Positions 35,638-44,154 of a stretch of 52,203 bases of DNA are shown here, in pieces. How positions within the stretch are numbered: the first letter of the stretch is position 1; each line of letters opens with the position of its first letter. The translations under genes and the position numbers were made by a program. Origin of the DNA: Croceicoccus ponticola (lineage in GTDB: Bacteria; Pseudomonadota; Alphaproteobacteria; Sphingomonadales; Sphingomonadaceae); NCBI RefSeq assembly GCF_004004515.1, contig NZ_RXOL01000013.1, forward strand, positions 1-52,203, in the 5' to 3' direction. The notes beneath the pieces are model-generated. The model was not told where the DNA came from and ran no database searches. It saw nothing but the letters and a program-made list of their open reading frames with translations.

Positions 35638-36257
35638 CCGAAAGTCAGCTGAGGGAAGCGATTTGCGACCTGGGCCGTTCGCTTTTCGAGCGCGGCTATA
35701 CCCACGGTGCGTCGGGCAACCTCAGTGTCAGGCTGGATGACGGCAGCTTCCTTGTGACCCCCACGAACGTGTCGCTCGGCATTCTCGATCCGACCTGCCT
35801 TGCACATCTCGACGCCACCGGTCGCCACCTTGAAGGTCCTCTACCGACAAAGGAAGTGGCCCTCCACGCTGCGCTCTATCGTACGCGCAGGGGCAGCGGC
35901 GCAGTTGTGCACTTGCATTCCACGCACAGCGTGGCGGTCTCGATGTTGCCGGATCTAGATCCCGCAGACGCGCTTCCGCCTTTGACGGCATACCAATTGA
36001 TGAAGGTAGGACGGACGGCGATCCTGCCCTATTTCCGACCGGGCGATCCGGCGATGGGCGACGCAGTCGCGGATCTGGGTGGCGTCTATTCGGCCATTCT
36101 GCTCGCCAATCACGGGCCAGTGGTCGCCGGGGACACGCTTCTGGAAGCGGGTTATGCGATCGAGGAGCTTGAGCAGACGGCGAAACTGCACCTCCTGCTC
36201 CGCCACGAAAGACCCAGGCTTGTACCCCAGACCGAGGTCGACTTCTTCAACGAGTAG
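35634..36257 (+). CDS. otnC: 3-oxo-tetronate 4-phosphate decarboxylase (class II aldolase/adducin fold)
   Basis: 207 residues. Class II aldolase elements are present: THGASGNLSVR for phosphate binding, PTKEVALHAALY with the catalytic Glu, the zinc histidines in VVHLHSTHSVAVS, and a third in LLANHGPVVAG. Next to otnK this is best read as OtnC, giving dihydroxyacetone phosphate and CO2. A fuculose-phosphate-type aldolase is the alternative. It is last in the operon and overlaps the convergent folD gene by 11 bases. Confidence 0.9.
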   Translation: MTESQLREAICDLGRSLFERGYTHGASGNLSVRLDDGSFLVTPTNVSLGILDPTCLAHLDATGRHLEGPLPTKEVALHAALYRTRRGSGAVVHLHSTHSVAVSMLPDLDPADALPPLTAYQLMKVGRTAILPYFRPGDPAMGDAVADLGGVYSAILLANHGPVVAGDTLLEAGYAIEELEQTAKLHLLLRHERPRLVPQTEVDFFNE

Positions 36258-37143
36258 CAATCAGGGCGCTAGCAATCACGATGCCGCGCCGCTCCAGGGC
36301 GGCCTGAACAGTGTTGATCATCAGGCACGCTATAGTCATCGGTCCGACGCCGCCTGGAACCGGAGTAATCGCGCCGGCCACTTCGACCGCTTCATTAAAG
36401 GCGACGTCACCAACCAGACTGCTTTTCCCACAAGGCGAAATCGCGCGGTTGATGCCGACGTCGATGACGATCGCACCCGGCTTGATCCAGTCAGCCTTGA
36501 CCAGCCCGGCCTTCCCCACAGCTACGACAACAATGTCGGCGCGGCGGCAGATGTCGGGTAGACCGACCGTCTTGATGTGGGCAGTAGTCACGGTACACCC
36601 GGCCGCCAGCAGCAGGTCCGCCATAGGCTTGCCTACGATGTTCGACGCGCCGATGACGAGAGCATCGAGGCCTTCCACGTTGGCCGCAACGGAGCCGATC
36701 AGCAGCATCACGCCCTTCGGAGTGCAAGGGACAATGCCGCCACTGCCCGTCACCCTCTGGCCGACATTGGTGGGGTGGAACCCATCCACGTCCTTGGCCG
36801 GGTCGATTGCGCGGATGACCTGCGCAATGTTGATTTGCGGAGGGAGTGGCAGCTGGATAAGAATGCCGTCGGTCTCCGCATCGGCGTTAAGCCGATCGAT
36901 GAGTGAGAGCAGATCGCCTTGCGTGGTAGCCGCGTCCAGTCGATGTTCGACCGAGCGAATGCCGATCGACCGGGCGGCGCGGATCTTGCTACGCACATAA
37001 GTCTGGCTAGCCGGATCTTCGCCGACGAGGATGACCGCAAGCTGCGGGACGACGCCCCGCTCCGCCAATCCCGCAACCTGTTCGGTCAGGTCTTTAGTTA
37101 GGCCGCGAGCAAAGGCGGTGCCATCGATGACATCGGCTGCCAC
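36247..37143 (-). CDS. folD: Methylenetetrahydrofolate dehydrogenase/cyclohydrolase
   Basis: 298 residues from GTG 37143, four bases after the purU stop. The catalytic lysine region is TYVRSKIRAA. PCTPKGVMLLI, VIGASNIVGKPMADLLL (NADP site) and PVPGGVGPMTIACLM are classic FolD signatures. It oxidises 5,10-methylene-THF to 10-formyl-THF. Here it is the last gene of the sarcosine oxidase operon, so it is probably a dedicated copy that disposes of the methyl group released from sarcosine, distinct from a housekeeping folD. Confidence 0.95.
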   Translation of the reverse strand: MAADVIDGTAFARGLTKDLTEQVAGLAERGVVPQLAVILVGEDPASQTYVRSKIRAARSIGIRSVEHRLDAATTQGDLLSLIDRLNADAETDGILIQLPLPPQINIAQVIRAIDPAKDVDGFHPTNVGQRVTGSGGIVPCTPKGVMLLIGSVAANVEGLDALVIGASNIVGKPMADLLLAAGCTVTTAHIKTVGLPDICRRADIVVVAVGKAGLVKADWIKPGAIVIDVGINRAISPCGKSSLVGDVAFNEAVEVAGAITPVPGGVGPMTIACLMINTVQAALERRGIVIASALIATR

Positions 37144-37147
37144 CGCA

Positions 37148-37999
37148 TCAATCCCGGAAAACGACCGTCGTTCCGCCGTTCATCAGCGCGCGACCTTCGA
37201 GGTGAAAACCGATAGCGCGTGCCAGCACGCGGCGTTCGATGTCGCGGCCCTTGCGGACGAGATCGTCGGGGCGGTCGCTGTGGCTGATACGCTCCACGTC
37301 CTGTTCGATGATGGGCCCTTCGTCGAGGTCGGAGGTGACGTAGTGCGCCGTGGCGCCGATGAGCTTCACGCCCCGCCGATGTGCTTGGTGATAGGGTTTC
37401 GCACCCTTGAAGCCGGGCAGGAAAGAGTGATGGATATTGATGCAGCGACCGCTCAGGAAGACGGTCATCTCGTCCGACAGAATCTGCATGTAGCGGGCCA
37501 GCACGACTAGGTCGGAACGCGTCTCATCAACCAAAATGCGAACCGCGGCTTCCTGCTCCGCCTTGGTTTCCTTGGTCACCGGCAGGTGATGGAACGGGAT
37601 GTCGCCGAAATCGGCGCCGAAGCAATCGCGCGGATGATTCGACACGATGCCGGTGATGTCCATGTGCAGTTCGCCGATCCGCCAGCGATAGAGGAGATCG
37701 ACGAGGCAATGATCGAACTTCGATACCATCAGCAGCACGCGCTTCTTCACGCTCATACGGTGAAGCTGCCACTGCATGTCGAGATCACGGGCAATGATCG
37801 TCATGTCCTGGCCGAGCGGTTCGCCCATCGCGGTGGGGAGCGAGAAGACCACCCGCATGAAAAACAGCCCGGTTTCGGGATCGTCGAACTGGTCCGCTTC
37901 GACGATGTCGCCGTCGCGATGGAAGATGGCAGCGGAAATGCGTGAGACGATGCCACGTCGATTACCGCACGACATGGTGAGAACGTATTTTTCAGTCAT
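37148..37999 (-). CDS. purU: Formyltetrahydrofolate deformylase
   Basis: 283 residues from ATG 37999. An N-terminal ACT domain (about residues 6-85, beginning [20 protein letters not shown]) is followed by a formyl-transferase fold with [17 protein letters not shown] and [17 protein letters not shown], containing the Asn/His/Asp hydrolase residues. It releases formate and free THF from 10-formyl-THF, regenerating the THF that sarcosine oxidase needs. It is sandwiched between soxG and folD, the usual order in sarcosine/betaine catabolic operons. Confidence 0.95.
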   Translation of the reverse strand: MTEKYVLTMSCGNRRGIVSRISAAIFHRDGDIVEADQFDDPETGLFFMRVVFSLPTAMGEPLGQDMTIIARDLDMQWQLHRMSVKKRVLLMVSKFDHCLVDLLYRWRIGELHMDITGIVSNHPRDCFGADFGDIPFHHLPVTKETKAEQEAAVRILVDETRSDLVVLARYMQILSDEMTVFLSGRCINIHHSFLPGFKGAKPYHQAHRRGVKLIGATAHYVTSDLDEGPIIEQDVERISHSDRPDDLVRKGRDIERRVLARAIGFHLEGRALMNGGTTVVFRD

Positions 38000-38031
38000 T
38001 CTGTCATCTTTTCCGAAACGTTGAGCGGGTT

Positions 38032-38574
38032 TCAGCCAAGGGTGCTGAGCGGGATCGCATCGGCTGCTGCGCTGGCTTCTAGCCAGTGCCAGAAGCTGCC
38101 GGCGTAGCTGCGTGGCACGGCGACTCCGAAACGGTCGCTTGCGATGCGCCACACGGTGACCGGAACATGGGCGATCACGCTCACAACGCAGCTGGTGTCG
38201 CTGTCGAATGCTCGCGAAAGATCGACGAAGATGCCTTTTTGTAGCAGCCGAATTGCATCCCGCCCGTCGAGGATGAGGATGCCGAAACCAGCTGACTGGT
38301 CGAACAAGGTAGCAAGACCGTCGAGGCGAGAAGGGAGACTGTTGAGATCGGAAGCCTGACCCAGCACGAGCCAGTGCCCGATGCCGGTATGCAGGACGTG
38401 CGTGCCATCGGGTAGATCGGCAAGCTGCGTTCCAGCCTGTTGAGCAAAAGAGGCCGACGCCATGACGGCAAGTGCCGAAACGTCGACCCATTCGGTGACC
38501 GCGAGGGACGGGAGCACCGCGTTCGGCAGGGATGCGATGTATTGGCCGAAGGCTCCGATCATTCGATTATCCAC
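38032..38574 (-). CDS. soxG: Sarcosine oxidase gamma subunit
   Basis: 180 residues, starting at a GTG that overlaps the soxA stop; an ATG at 38562 is the alternative. Weak overall conservation is usual for Sox[11 protein letters not shown] and [23 protein letters not shown] mark the GcvT-like fold of this subunit. It is a structural member of the heterotetrameric enzyme. Position (after soxA) and length fit well. Confidence 0.9.
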   Translation of the reverse strand: MDNRMIGAFGQYIASLPNAVLPSLAVTEWVDVSALAVMASASFAQQAGTQLADLPDGTHVLHTGIGHWLVLGQASDLNSLPSRLDGLATLFDQSAGFGILILDGRDAIRLLQKGIFVDLSRAFDSDTSCVVSVIAHVPVTVWRIASDRFGVAVPRSYAGSFWHWLEASAAADAIPLSTLG

Positions 38575-41488
38575 GCAATCTCTCCCCTTCCGGATCGACG
38601 AATACGGGACTCGATACGATCATCTCCATGCTGGTCTCGCGCACCGGCGAAACGACATTGACGACCTCGCCGATGCGGTCTGCGCCCCGCGCCAGAAGGC
38701 CGAGCGCGATCCAGCGCCCTTTGGTCGGAGAGAAAGCGACCGACGTGACGTGGCCTGCGTCATGCACCGCTGAAACCGGCACGCCGACCGGCAGGATGTG
38801 CGATCCTCCCGTAACCCTATGTGAGGGGTCGACCGGGGCTAGCCCGACAAGCACCTGTCGGTCGGAATGGGCCAGGGCAGGTCGTTCGGCGAGTGCGCGG
38901 CCAATGAAGTCTTTCTTCTTCGACACCATCCGGCCAAGACCCAGATCACCGGCCGTGACCTGACCGTTGAGTTCGCCGCCCGCGGCATGGCCTTTTTCGA
39001 TTCGCAGAATGCCCAGCGCCTCCAGTCCATATGGCGTGCAGCCAAGGTCGCTGCCGAGTTCGGTAAGCATGCGCATCAAGGCATCGCCGAGGCCCGTCGG
39101 CACGGCGATTTCGTAAGCAAGCTCGCCGGAAAACGAGATGCGGAAAAGCCGCATCGGCGCACCGGACCAGCGCCCTTCGAGCGCGCCCATGAACGGGAAG
39201 GCCGAATTGGAAAGGTCGATGTCGGGTAACAGGCGTTGCAGCAGCGCGCGCGAGTTCGGTCCTGCCACCGCGACCTGTGCCCAGTTCTCCGTGACCGAGC
39301 ACGCCTTCGCATCGAGATCGGGCCAGATAACCTGAAGCGCGTAATCGATGTGCCGCATCACCGCGACGGCATTGGCGGTGGTGGTGGAGATGACGAAGCG
39401 ATCGTCGGCGATGCGGGCGACAGTGCCGTCGTCGAACACGAAGCCGTCCTCGCGCAGCATCACGCCGTAGCGGACCTTGCCGGCGGCAAGGCTGGCCATC
39501 GCGTTGCAGTAGAGCCGGTCGAGCAGCAGGGCTGCATCGGGTCCCGCGACCTCGATCTTGCCGAGGGTGGAAACGTCGCAGATGCCGACCGCCGATCGCA
39601 CCGCCTTTGCTTCGCGCACTGCGCTGTCGATCCAGTCGGCGTCACCGGGGCGCGTGTACCATTGCGCCCGCTTCCACAGCCCGGCGTTGACGAAACTGGC
39701 GCCCTGCGATGCGGCCCAGTCGTGCGTGGGGGTCAGCCGCGTGGGCTTCAGGTGCTCCCCGCGATGGATGCCGGCAAGTGCGCCTATGCAAACCGGCGTG
39801 TGCGGCGGTCTCGCAGCGATGGTGCCCACGGCGGCAATGCCCTTGCCCTGCTGCCGAGCGAGAAGGGCATGGCCAAGCACCTGCCCGATCTTTCCCTGGT
39901 CCGTCGCCATGCCCAGCGTAGTGTACCGCTTAAGATGCTCGACGGAGGCGTAACCTTCCTGCTCTGCCAGAACGACGTCGGAAACCGTGACGTCGTGCTG
40001 AAAATCGACGAAAGCCTTCTTGTCGCAGCCCGACACCACCAATGGTGGGGCAAGGCTCGGTTCTTCGAATATTGCCGCAACTTCGCCTTCCCGCCCAAAC
40101 AGAGCAGCAACCTTGCCGCGCGCATCGTCGATGGCAGCGCTGACACAATAGCGGCCTGCCGCCGCGCCGACGAAATGCATGCCGTCCGGCGGCGTGTCCT
40201 GTACGAAGGCTTGCAATGGTTCCGACCATGCCGGACGCTGACCGAGATGGCTGGCGAAGCCGATGTTCGGGTTCCATCCGCCTGCAACCGCGAGCAGATC
40301 GACTTTCAGCTTTTCCGTTTTACCGTCCATATTACGAACGGTGATCGTTTTAAGGCACTTGCCATGGGTCCCGACGACTTCGCCATGGATAACTGCAGCG
40401 GTCGCATCGACACCGGGTTTGTCGCCTGAACGCGGATCGATGATGGCAACTACCTCTACGCCCGCGGCAGCGAGGTCGGCGGCGACCGCGTAGCCGCTGT
40501 CGCATTGGGTGAAGACGGCGGCCCGACGCCCAGGCAAGGCTGCGAAGCGATTGACGTAAGTCTGGACCGCCGATGCCATCATGACGCCGGGCCGGTCGTT
40601 GCCTGTGAACGCGATGGGGCGTTCGGTCGCACCAGTGGCAAAGATCGCCTGTTCGGCCACGATTTTCCAGTAACGCTGGCGGGGCATGCCGCTTGCAGGA
40701 TCGGGCAAATGCTCGCTGACCTGCTCCACCGCGCCATAACTGCGCCCATCGTAGGCTCCGAACAGCGCGGTGCGTGTCAGCACCGTGACCTTGTCATGCT
40801 CCGCCAGTTCAGCGATCGCTGCGGAGGCCCATTCCGCACCCGCCCTGCCATCGATCTCGCAGCGCTCTGCCAACAGGCGGCCACCTGGCCGGGAATCCTG
40901 ATCGACAAGAATGACCCGCTTACCAAGTCGGGCCGCCGCCAGCGCCGCCGTCAGCCCGGCGGCACCGGCCCCGACAACCAAAACGTCGGCAAAGGCGTGG
41001 CTGCGATCGTAAGTGTCGGGATCGGGCCTGTCGCTCAGCTTGCCCAGACCCGCCGCGCGCCGAATCAGCGGCTCGTAAACGCGCTCCCAGAACGCTGCCG
41101 GCCACATGAAGGTCTTGTAATAGAAGCCCGCCACGAAGATCGGCGAAAATAGGCCGTTTATCGCCATGAGATCGAAGCGCGGGCTCGGCCAGCAGTTCTG
41201 GCTGAATGCCTCCAACCCCTCGACCAGTTCGACCATCGGCGCCTTGCTGTTGGGCAATGCGCGGGCGCCGCGGTGCAGGGTCAAGAGCGCGTTGGGCTCG
41301 TCCGCTCCATCGGTCAGGATGCCGCGTGGGCGATGATATTTGAAAGAGCGGCCAACGATCTTCACGCCGTTCGCGATCAGGGCCGAAGCGAGCGTGTCGC
41401 CGGAATACCCCTGCATCGGGCGACCATTGAAAGTAAAGCTGATGGGGAGCGCGCGGTCGACCAAACCGCCTTGCGATTTGCGCGTCAT
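38567..41488 (-). CDS. soxA: Sarcosine oxidase alpha subunit
   Basis: 973 residues, full length. An N-terminal ferredoxin-like segment (GYSGDTLASALIANGVKIV, about residues 23-41) and SFKYHRPRGIL come first. Then comes an FAD/NAD-binding domain with VVGAGAAGLTAALAAARLG (about residue 170). A C-terminal aminomethyltransferase-like (GcvT) domain from about residue 600 begins with GDADWIDSAVREAKAVRSAV and binds tetrahydrofolate. The complex demethylates sarcosine to glycine and passes the methylene group to THF. Stop and start codons overlap with soxD and soxG. Confidence 0.95.
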   Translation of the reverse strand: MTRKSQGGLVDRALPISFTFNGRPMQGYSGDTLASALIANGVKIVGRSFKYHRPRGILTDGADEPNALLTLHRGARALPNSKAPMVELVEGLEAFSQNCWPSPRFDLMAINGLFSPIFVAGFYYKTFMWPAAFWERVYEPLIRRAAGLGKLSDRPDPDTYDRSHAFADVLVVGAGAAGLTAALAAARLGKRVILVDQDSRPGGRLLAERCEIDGRAGAEWASAAIAELAEHDKVTVLTRTALFGAYDGRSYGAVEQVSEHLPDPASGMPRQRYWKIVAEQAIFATGATERPIAFTGNDRPGVMMASAVQTYVNRFAALPGRRAAVFTQCDSGYAVAADLAAAGVEVVAIIDPRSGDKPGVDATAAVIHGEVVGTHGKCLKTITVRNMDGKTEKLKVDLLAVAGGWNPNIGFASHLGQRPAWSEPLQAFVQDTPPDGMHFVGAAAGRYCVSAAIDDARGKVAALFGREGEVAAIFEEPSLAPPLVVSGCDKKAFVDFQHDVTVSDVVLAEQEGYASVEHLKRYTTLGMATDQGKIGQVLGHALLARQQGKGIAAVGTIAARPPHTPVCIGALAGIHRGEHLKPTRLTPTHDWAASQGASFVNAGLWKRAQWYTRPGDADWIDSAVREAKAVRSAVGICDVSTLGKIEVAGPDAALLLDRLYCNAMASLAAGKVRYGVMLREDGFVFDDGTVARIADDRFVISTTTANAVAVMRHIDYALQVIWPDLDAKACSVTENWAQVAVAGPNSRALLQRLLPDIDLSNSAFPFMGALEGRWSGAPMRLFRISFSGELAYEIAVPTGLGDALMRMLTELGSDLGCTPYGLEALGILRIEKGHAAGGELNGQVTAGDLGLGRMVSKKKDFIGRALAERPALAHSDRQVLVGLAPVDPSHRVTGGSHILPVGVPVSAVHDAGHVTSVAFSPTKGRWIALGLLARGADRIGEVVNVVSPVRETSMEMIVSSPVFVDPEGERLRG

Positions 41489-41745
41489 GCCACGGCTTTT
41501 CCGGCAATAGCAACCGATCCGACGACGTGGCTGCGCGTATCACGCTCCACGACGAGCCACGAGCGGCAGCCGGCAGCATGATACCAATGCTCGCGCTGCA
41601 TCCCGGCAAGGTTCGTCCGGTCGTAGACGTAGACCGCGAAAGCGTCCTGACCGTCGGCGTATTCGGGGCGCGGTCCGGCCGCTTGGCCGCGCATGAAAAA
41701 TTCGCCGCTGTCGCGGGAGCCGCAATGGGGGCAGTCGATGATCAT
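41485..41745 (-). CDS. soxD: Sarcosine oxidase delta subunit
   Basis: 86 residues. The N-terminal zinc-binding motif DCPHCGSRDSGEF and a later HAAGCRSW give the expected metal ligands. It is the small structural subunit of heterotetrameric sarcosine oxidase. It overlaps soxA by four bases and follows soxB by about 10 bases. Confidence 0.95.
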   Translation of the reverse strand: MIIDCPHCGSRDSGEFFMRGQAAGPRPEYADGQDAFAVYVYDRTNLAGMQREHWYHAAGCRSWLVVERDTRSHVVGSVAIAGKAVA

Positions 41746-41755
41746 CTTGCGTCCC

Positions 41756-43015
41756 TCACTGCAGGTTGGGCTGAGGGCCGGAGCCCTTTTCGTCGATAAG
41801 TCGGCCCGTCGCGAAACGATCGAGCCGATAGCTGGCGGCCACGGGATGAGGCTCGTCGCGGGAAAGGAGGTGAGCGAAGCACCAGCCCGAGGCGGGCGTC
41901 GCCTTGAAGCCGCCGTAACACCAACCGCCGTTGAGATAGAGGCCCGGCACCGGCGTGCGATCCATGATGGGCGATCCGTCCATCGTCATATCCATGATGC
42001 CGCCCCAAGAGCGCAGAAGCCGGGCACGGCCGATCATGGGCATCAGGGCCATCGCCTCTTCGCAAACGTCTTCGACGATGGGCAGGTTGCCGCGTTGGGC
42101 GTAGCTCTTGTAGCCGTCGAGATCGCCACCAAAGACCAGCCCGCCCTTGTCCGACTGGCTTATGTAGAAATGGCCGGCCCCGAACGTGATCACGCCGGGG
42201 ATAACCGGCTTCAGACCTTCGCTGACGAACGCCTGTAGTACGTGGCTCTCGATCGGAAGGCGAAGATCCGCAAGCGCCGCCACGCGAGAGCTGTTGCCCG
42301 CCACCGCCATGCCCACCTTGCCGGCACCAATGCGGCCCCGCGTAGTGTCGAGCGCCACGACGCGCCCGCTGGCGTCGCGCACCATGCCCGTCACTTCGCA
42401 GTTCTGGATGATGTCAACGCCTCGTGCAGAAGCCCCCCTCGCGAAACCCCAGACGACCGCATCGTGGCGCGCCGTGCCAGCCCGTTTTTGCCGGAGCCCG
42501 CCAAAGATCGGGAAACGCGCGTTATCGAAATCAAGGAAAGGCGCCATTTTCCGCACCGCATCCGCATCGAGAAGTTCGGCGTCGACCCCGTGCAGGCGCA
42601 TGGCGTTGCCGCGCCGTTCATGGGCATCGCGCTGTTCGTCGGAATGGAACAGGTTGATGATCCCGCGCTGGCTGACCATCGCGTTGTAATTCAGATCCTG
42701 CTCCAGCCCTTCCCAAAGCTTGAGTGAATGTTCGTAGAACGGGATGTTGCCGGGCAGCAGATAATTCGACCGGATGATCGTAGTGTTGCGCCCGGCGTTG
42801 CCGCCACCGATCCAGCCCTTTTCAAGCACCGCCACCGACTTCTCGCCAAACACCTTGGCAAGGTAATAGGCAGTCGCGAGCCCGTGGCCGCCGCCGCCGA
42901 TGACGACGATGTCATAGCGGTCGCGCGGTGTCGCATCGCGCCACGCGGGCATCCATCCGCGATGGCCGGAAATGGCCTGTCGCGCGAGTGAAAGGAGTGA
43001 ATAGCGTTTGGTCAT
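41756..43015 (-). CDS. soxB: Sarcosine oxidase beta subunit
   Basis: 419 residues. The dinucleotide motif VVIGGGGHGLATAYYLAK lies near residue 36, and the following GNAGRNTTIIRSNY segment is typical of SoxB. This subunit holds FAD and, in characterised enzymes, covalent FMN, and is the site where sarcosine is oxidised. It is the first gene of the soxBDAG-purU-folD operon, transcribed away from a regulator only 38 bases upstream. Confidence 0.95.
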   Translation of the reverse strand: MTKRYSLLSLARQAISGHRGWMPAWRDATPRDRYDIVVIGGGGHGLATAYYLAKVFGEKSVAVLEKGWIGGGNAGRNTTIIRSNYLLPGNIPFYEHSLKLWEGLEQDLNYNAMVSQRGIINLFHSDEQRDAHERRGNAMRLHGVDAELLDADAVRKMAPFLDFDNARFPIFGGLRQKRAGTARHDAVVWGFARGASARGVDIIQNCEVTGMVRDASGRVVALDTTRGRIGAGKVGMAVAGNSSRVAALADLRLPIESHVLQAFVSEGLKPVIPGVITFGAGHFYISQSDKGGLVFGGDLDGYKSYAQRGNLPIVEDVCEEAMALMPMIGRARLLRSWGGIMDMTMDGSPIMDRTPVPGLYLNGGWCYGGFKATPASGWCFAHLLSRDEPHPVAASYRLDRFATGRLIDEKGSGPQPNLQ

Positions 43016-43053
43016 GGTTGAGGGCCTGACTAACTGCTGATACGAAAGATTTC

Positions 43054-44046
43054 ATGCCTGAGAACGACATTATCATGCCCCAGATCGACAAATCGCGAAG
43101 ACCAATCCGGCTTGGCTACCTGATGATCGACGGGTTCGCGCTAATGTCCTATGCGCCGGTTATCGAACCGTTCCGCGCGGCCAACCGCCTCTCTGGAAAG
43201 ACCCTGTACGAGTGGAAGCATTATTCGCCGGCCGGACGTGAGGCGATGGCGTCTAATGGGATCTCGTTCAACGTCGACGCGGCCATCACAGCGATGGAGC
43301 CTACTGATATCCTATTCGTCTGCGCGGGCGGGAATCCGGCCCTGTTCAGAGGCGCCGGAACGCTACAGGCTTTGCGGCGGGCTGCCCGTTTCGGGACGAT
43401 CATTGGTGGCGTATCGGGTGGCCCCTTCATCCTGGCGCGTGCCGGCCTGCTGGACGACGTACGGTGCACCATCCATTGGGAGCACGAGGAAGCCTTCCTC
43501 GAGACCTTTGATCGACCGATGCTCGAACGCGGACTGTTCGTGATCGATGGCGACCGTGTGACCTGCGCTGGCGGCATTGCGGGACTGGACCTGGCGGCCG
43601 TCCTGATTGGTCGCGATCAGGGAGCCGAATTAGCCGACAAAGTCAGCGATTGGTACATCCAGACCGAGCAGCGCCAAGCCGAGCGGCCCCAACGCCATTC
43701 GATCATTCAGCGCTATCGCATCACCCATCCCGGATTGGAGAAGGTTCTGGCCGCGATGGAAGCGAACGTTGCTGAACCTCTGCAGCGTGATGCTCTGGCA
43801 GTCACCGCCAAGGTCTCAGTCCGGCAATTGGAAAGGCTGTTCAAGCGGTACGTCGGGACTTCGATTGCAGCCCATGCCCAGACGTTGAAACTGAACCTCG
43901 CGTACAAGCTGCTTGTCGAAACAACTGGATCGATCACAGAGATCAGTGCCGCCAGCGGGTTCGCCAGCCAAAGTCACTTCTCCCGGTCGTTCGCCAAAAA
44001 GTTTGGTGCCAATCCATCGGATCTCCGAAGATACGGACGAACATGA
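43054..44046 (+). CDS. GATase1-like AraC-family regulator (GbdR/SouR/GlxA type)
   Basis: 330 residues. A DJ-1/PfpI-like N-terminal domain (about residues 15-200, with FVCAGGNPALF and VSGGPFILARAGLL) carries no obvious catalytic cysteine. It is joined to a C-terminal AraC helix-turn-helix pair (VTAKVSVRQLERLFKRYVG, then ITEISAASGFASQSHFSRSF). In pseudomonads regulators of this architecture (GbdR, SouR, CdhR) activate betaine, sarcosine and carnitine genes. Divergence from soxB points to control of the sarcosine oxidase operon by sarcosine or dimethylglycine. A start at ATG 43075 would widen the very short promoter gap. Confidence 0.9.
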   Translation: MPENDIIMPQIDKSRRPIRLGYLMIDGFALMSYAPVIEPFRAANRLSGKTLYEWKHYSPAGREAMASNGISFNVDAAITAMEPTDILFVCAGGNPALFRGAGTLQALRRAARFGTIIGGVSGGPFILARAGLLDDVRCTIHWEHEEAFLETFDRPMLERGLFVIDGDRVTCAGGIAGLDLAAVLIGRDQGAELADKVSDWYIQTEQRQAERPQRHSIIQRYRITHPGLEKVLAAMEANVAEPLQRDALAVTAKVSVRQLERLFKRYVGTSIAAHAQTLKLNLAYKLLVETTGSITEISAASGFASQSHFSRSFAKKFGANPSDLRRYGRT

Positions 44047-44154
44047 GTGATAGACTATTGTTGGGCCGTTATGAGACGGTCCGCTCCCAGCGCGGCAACG
44101 TGGAAAAGCAGACTATTTGGTGCCCCCTATTCGATGCGCACCCAACACTCTGCT

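Noticed and set aside
39236-40429. 397-codon plus-strand frame inside soxA
   Set aside because: It mirrors the soxA coding sequence and shows no domain. High GC at third positions explains the lack of stops.
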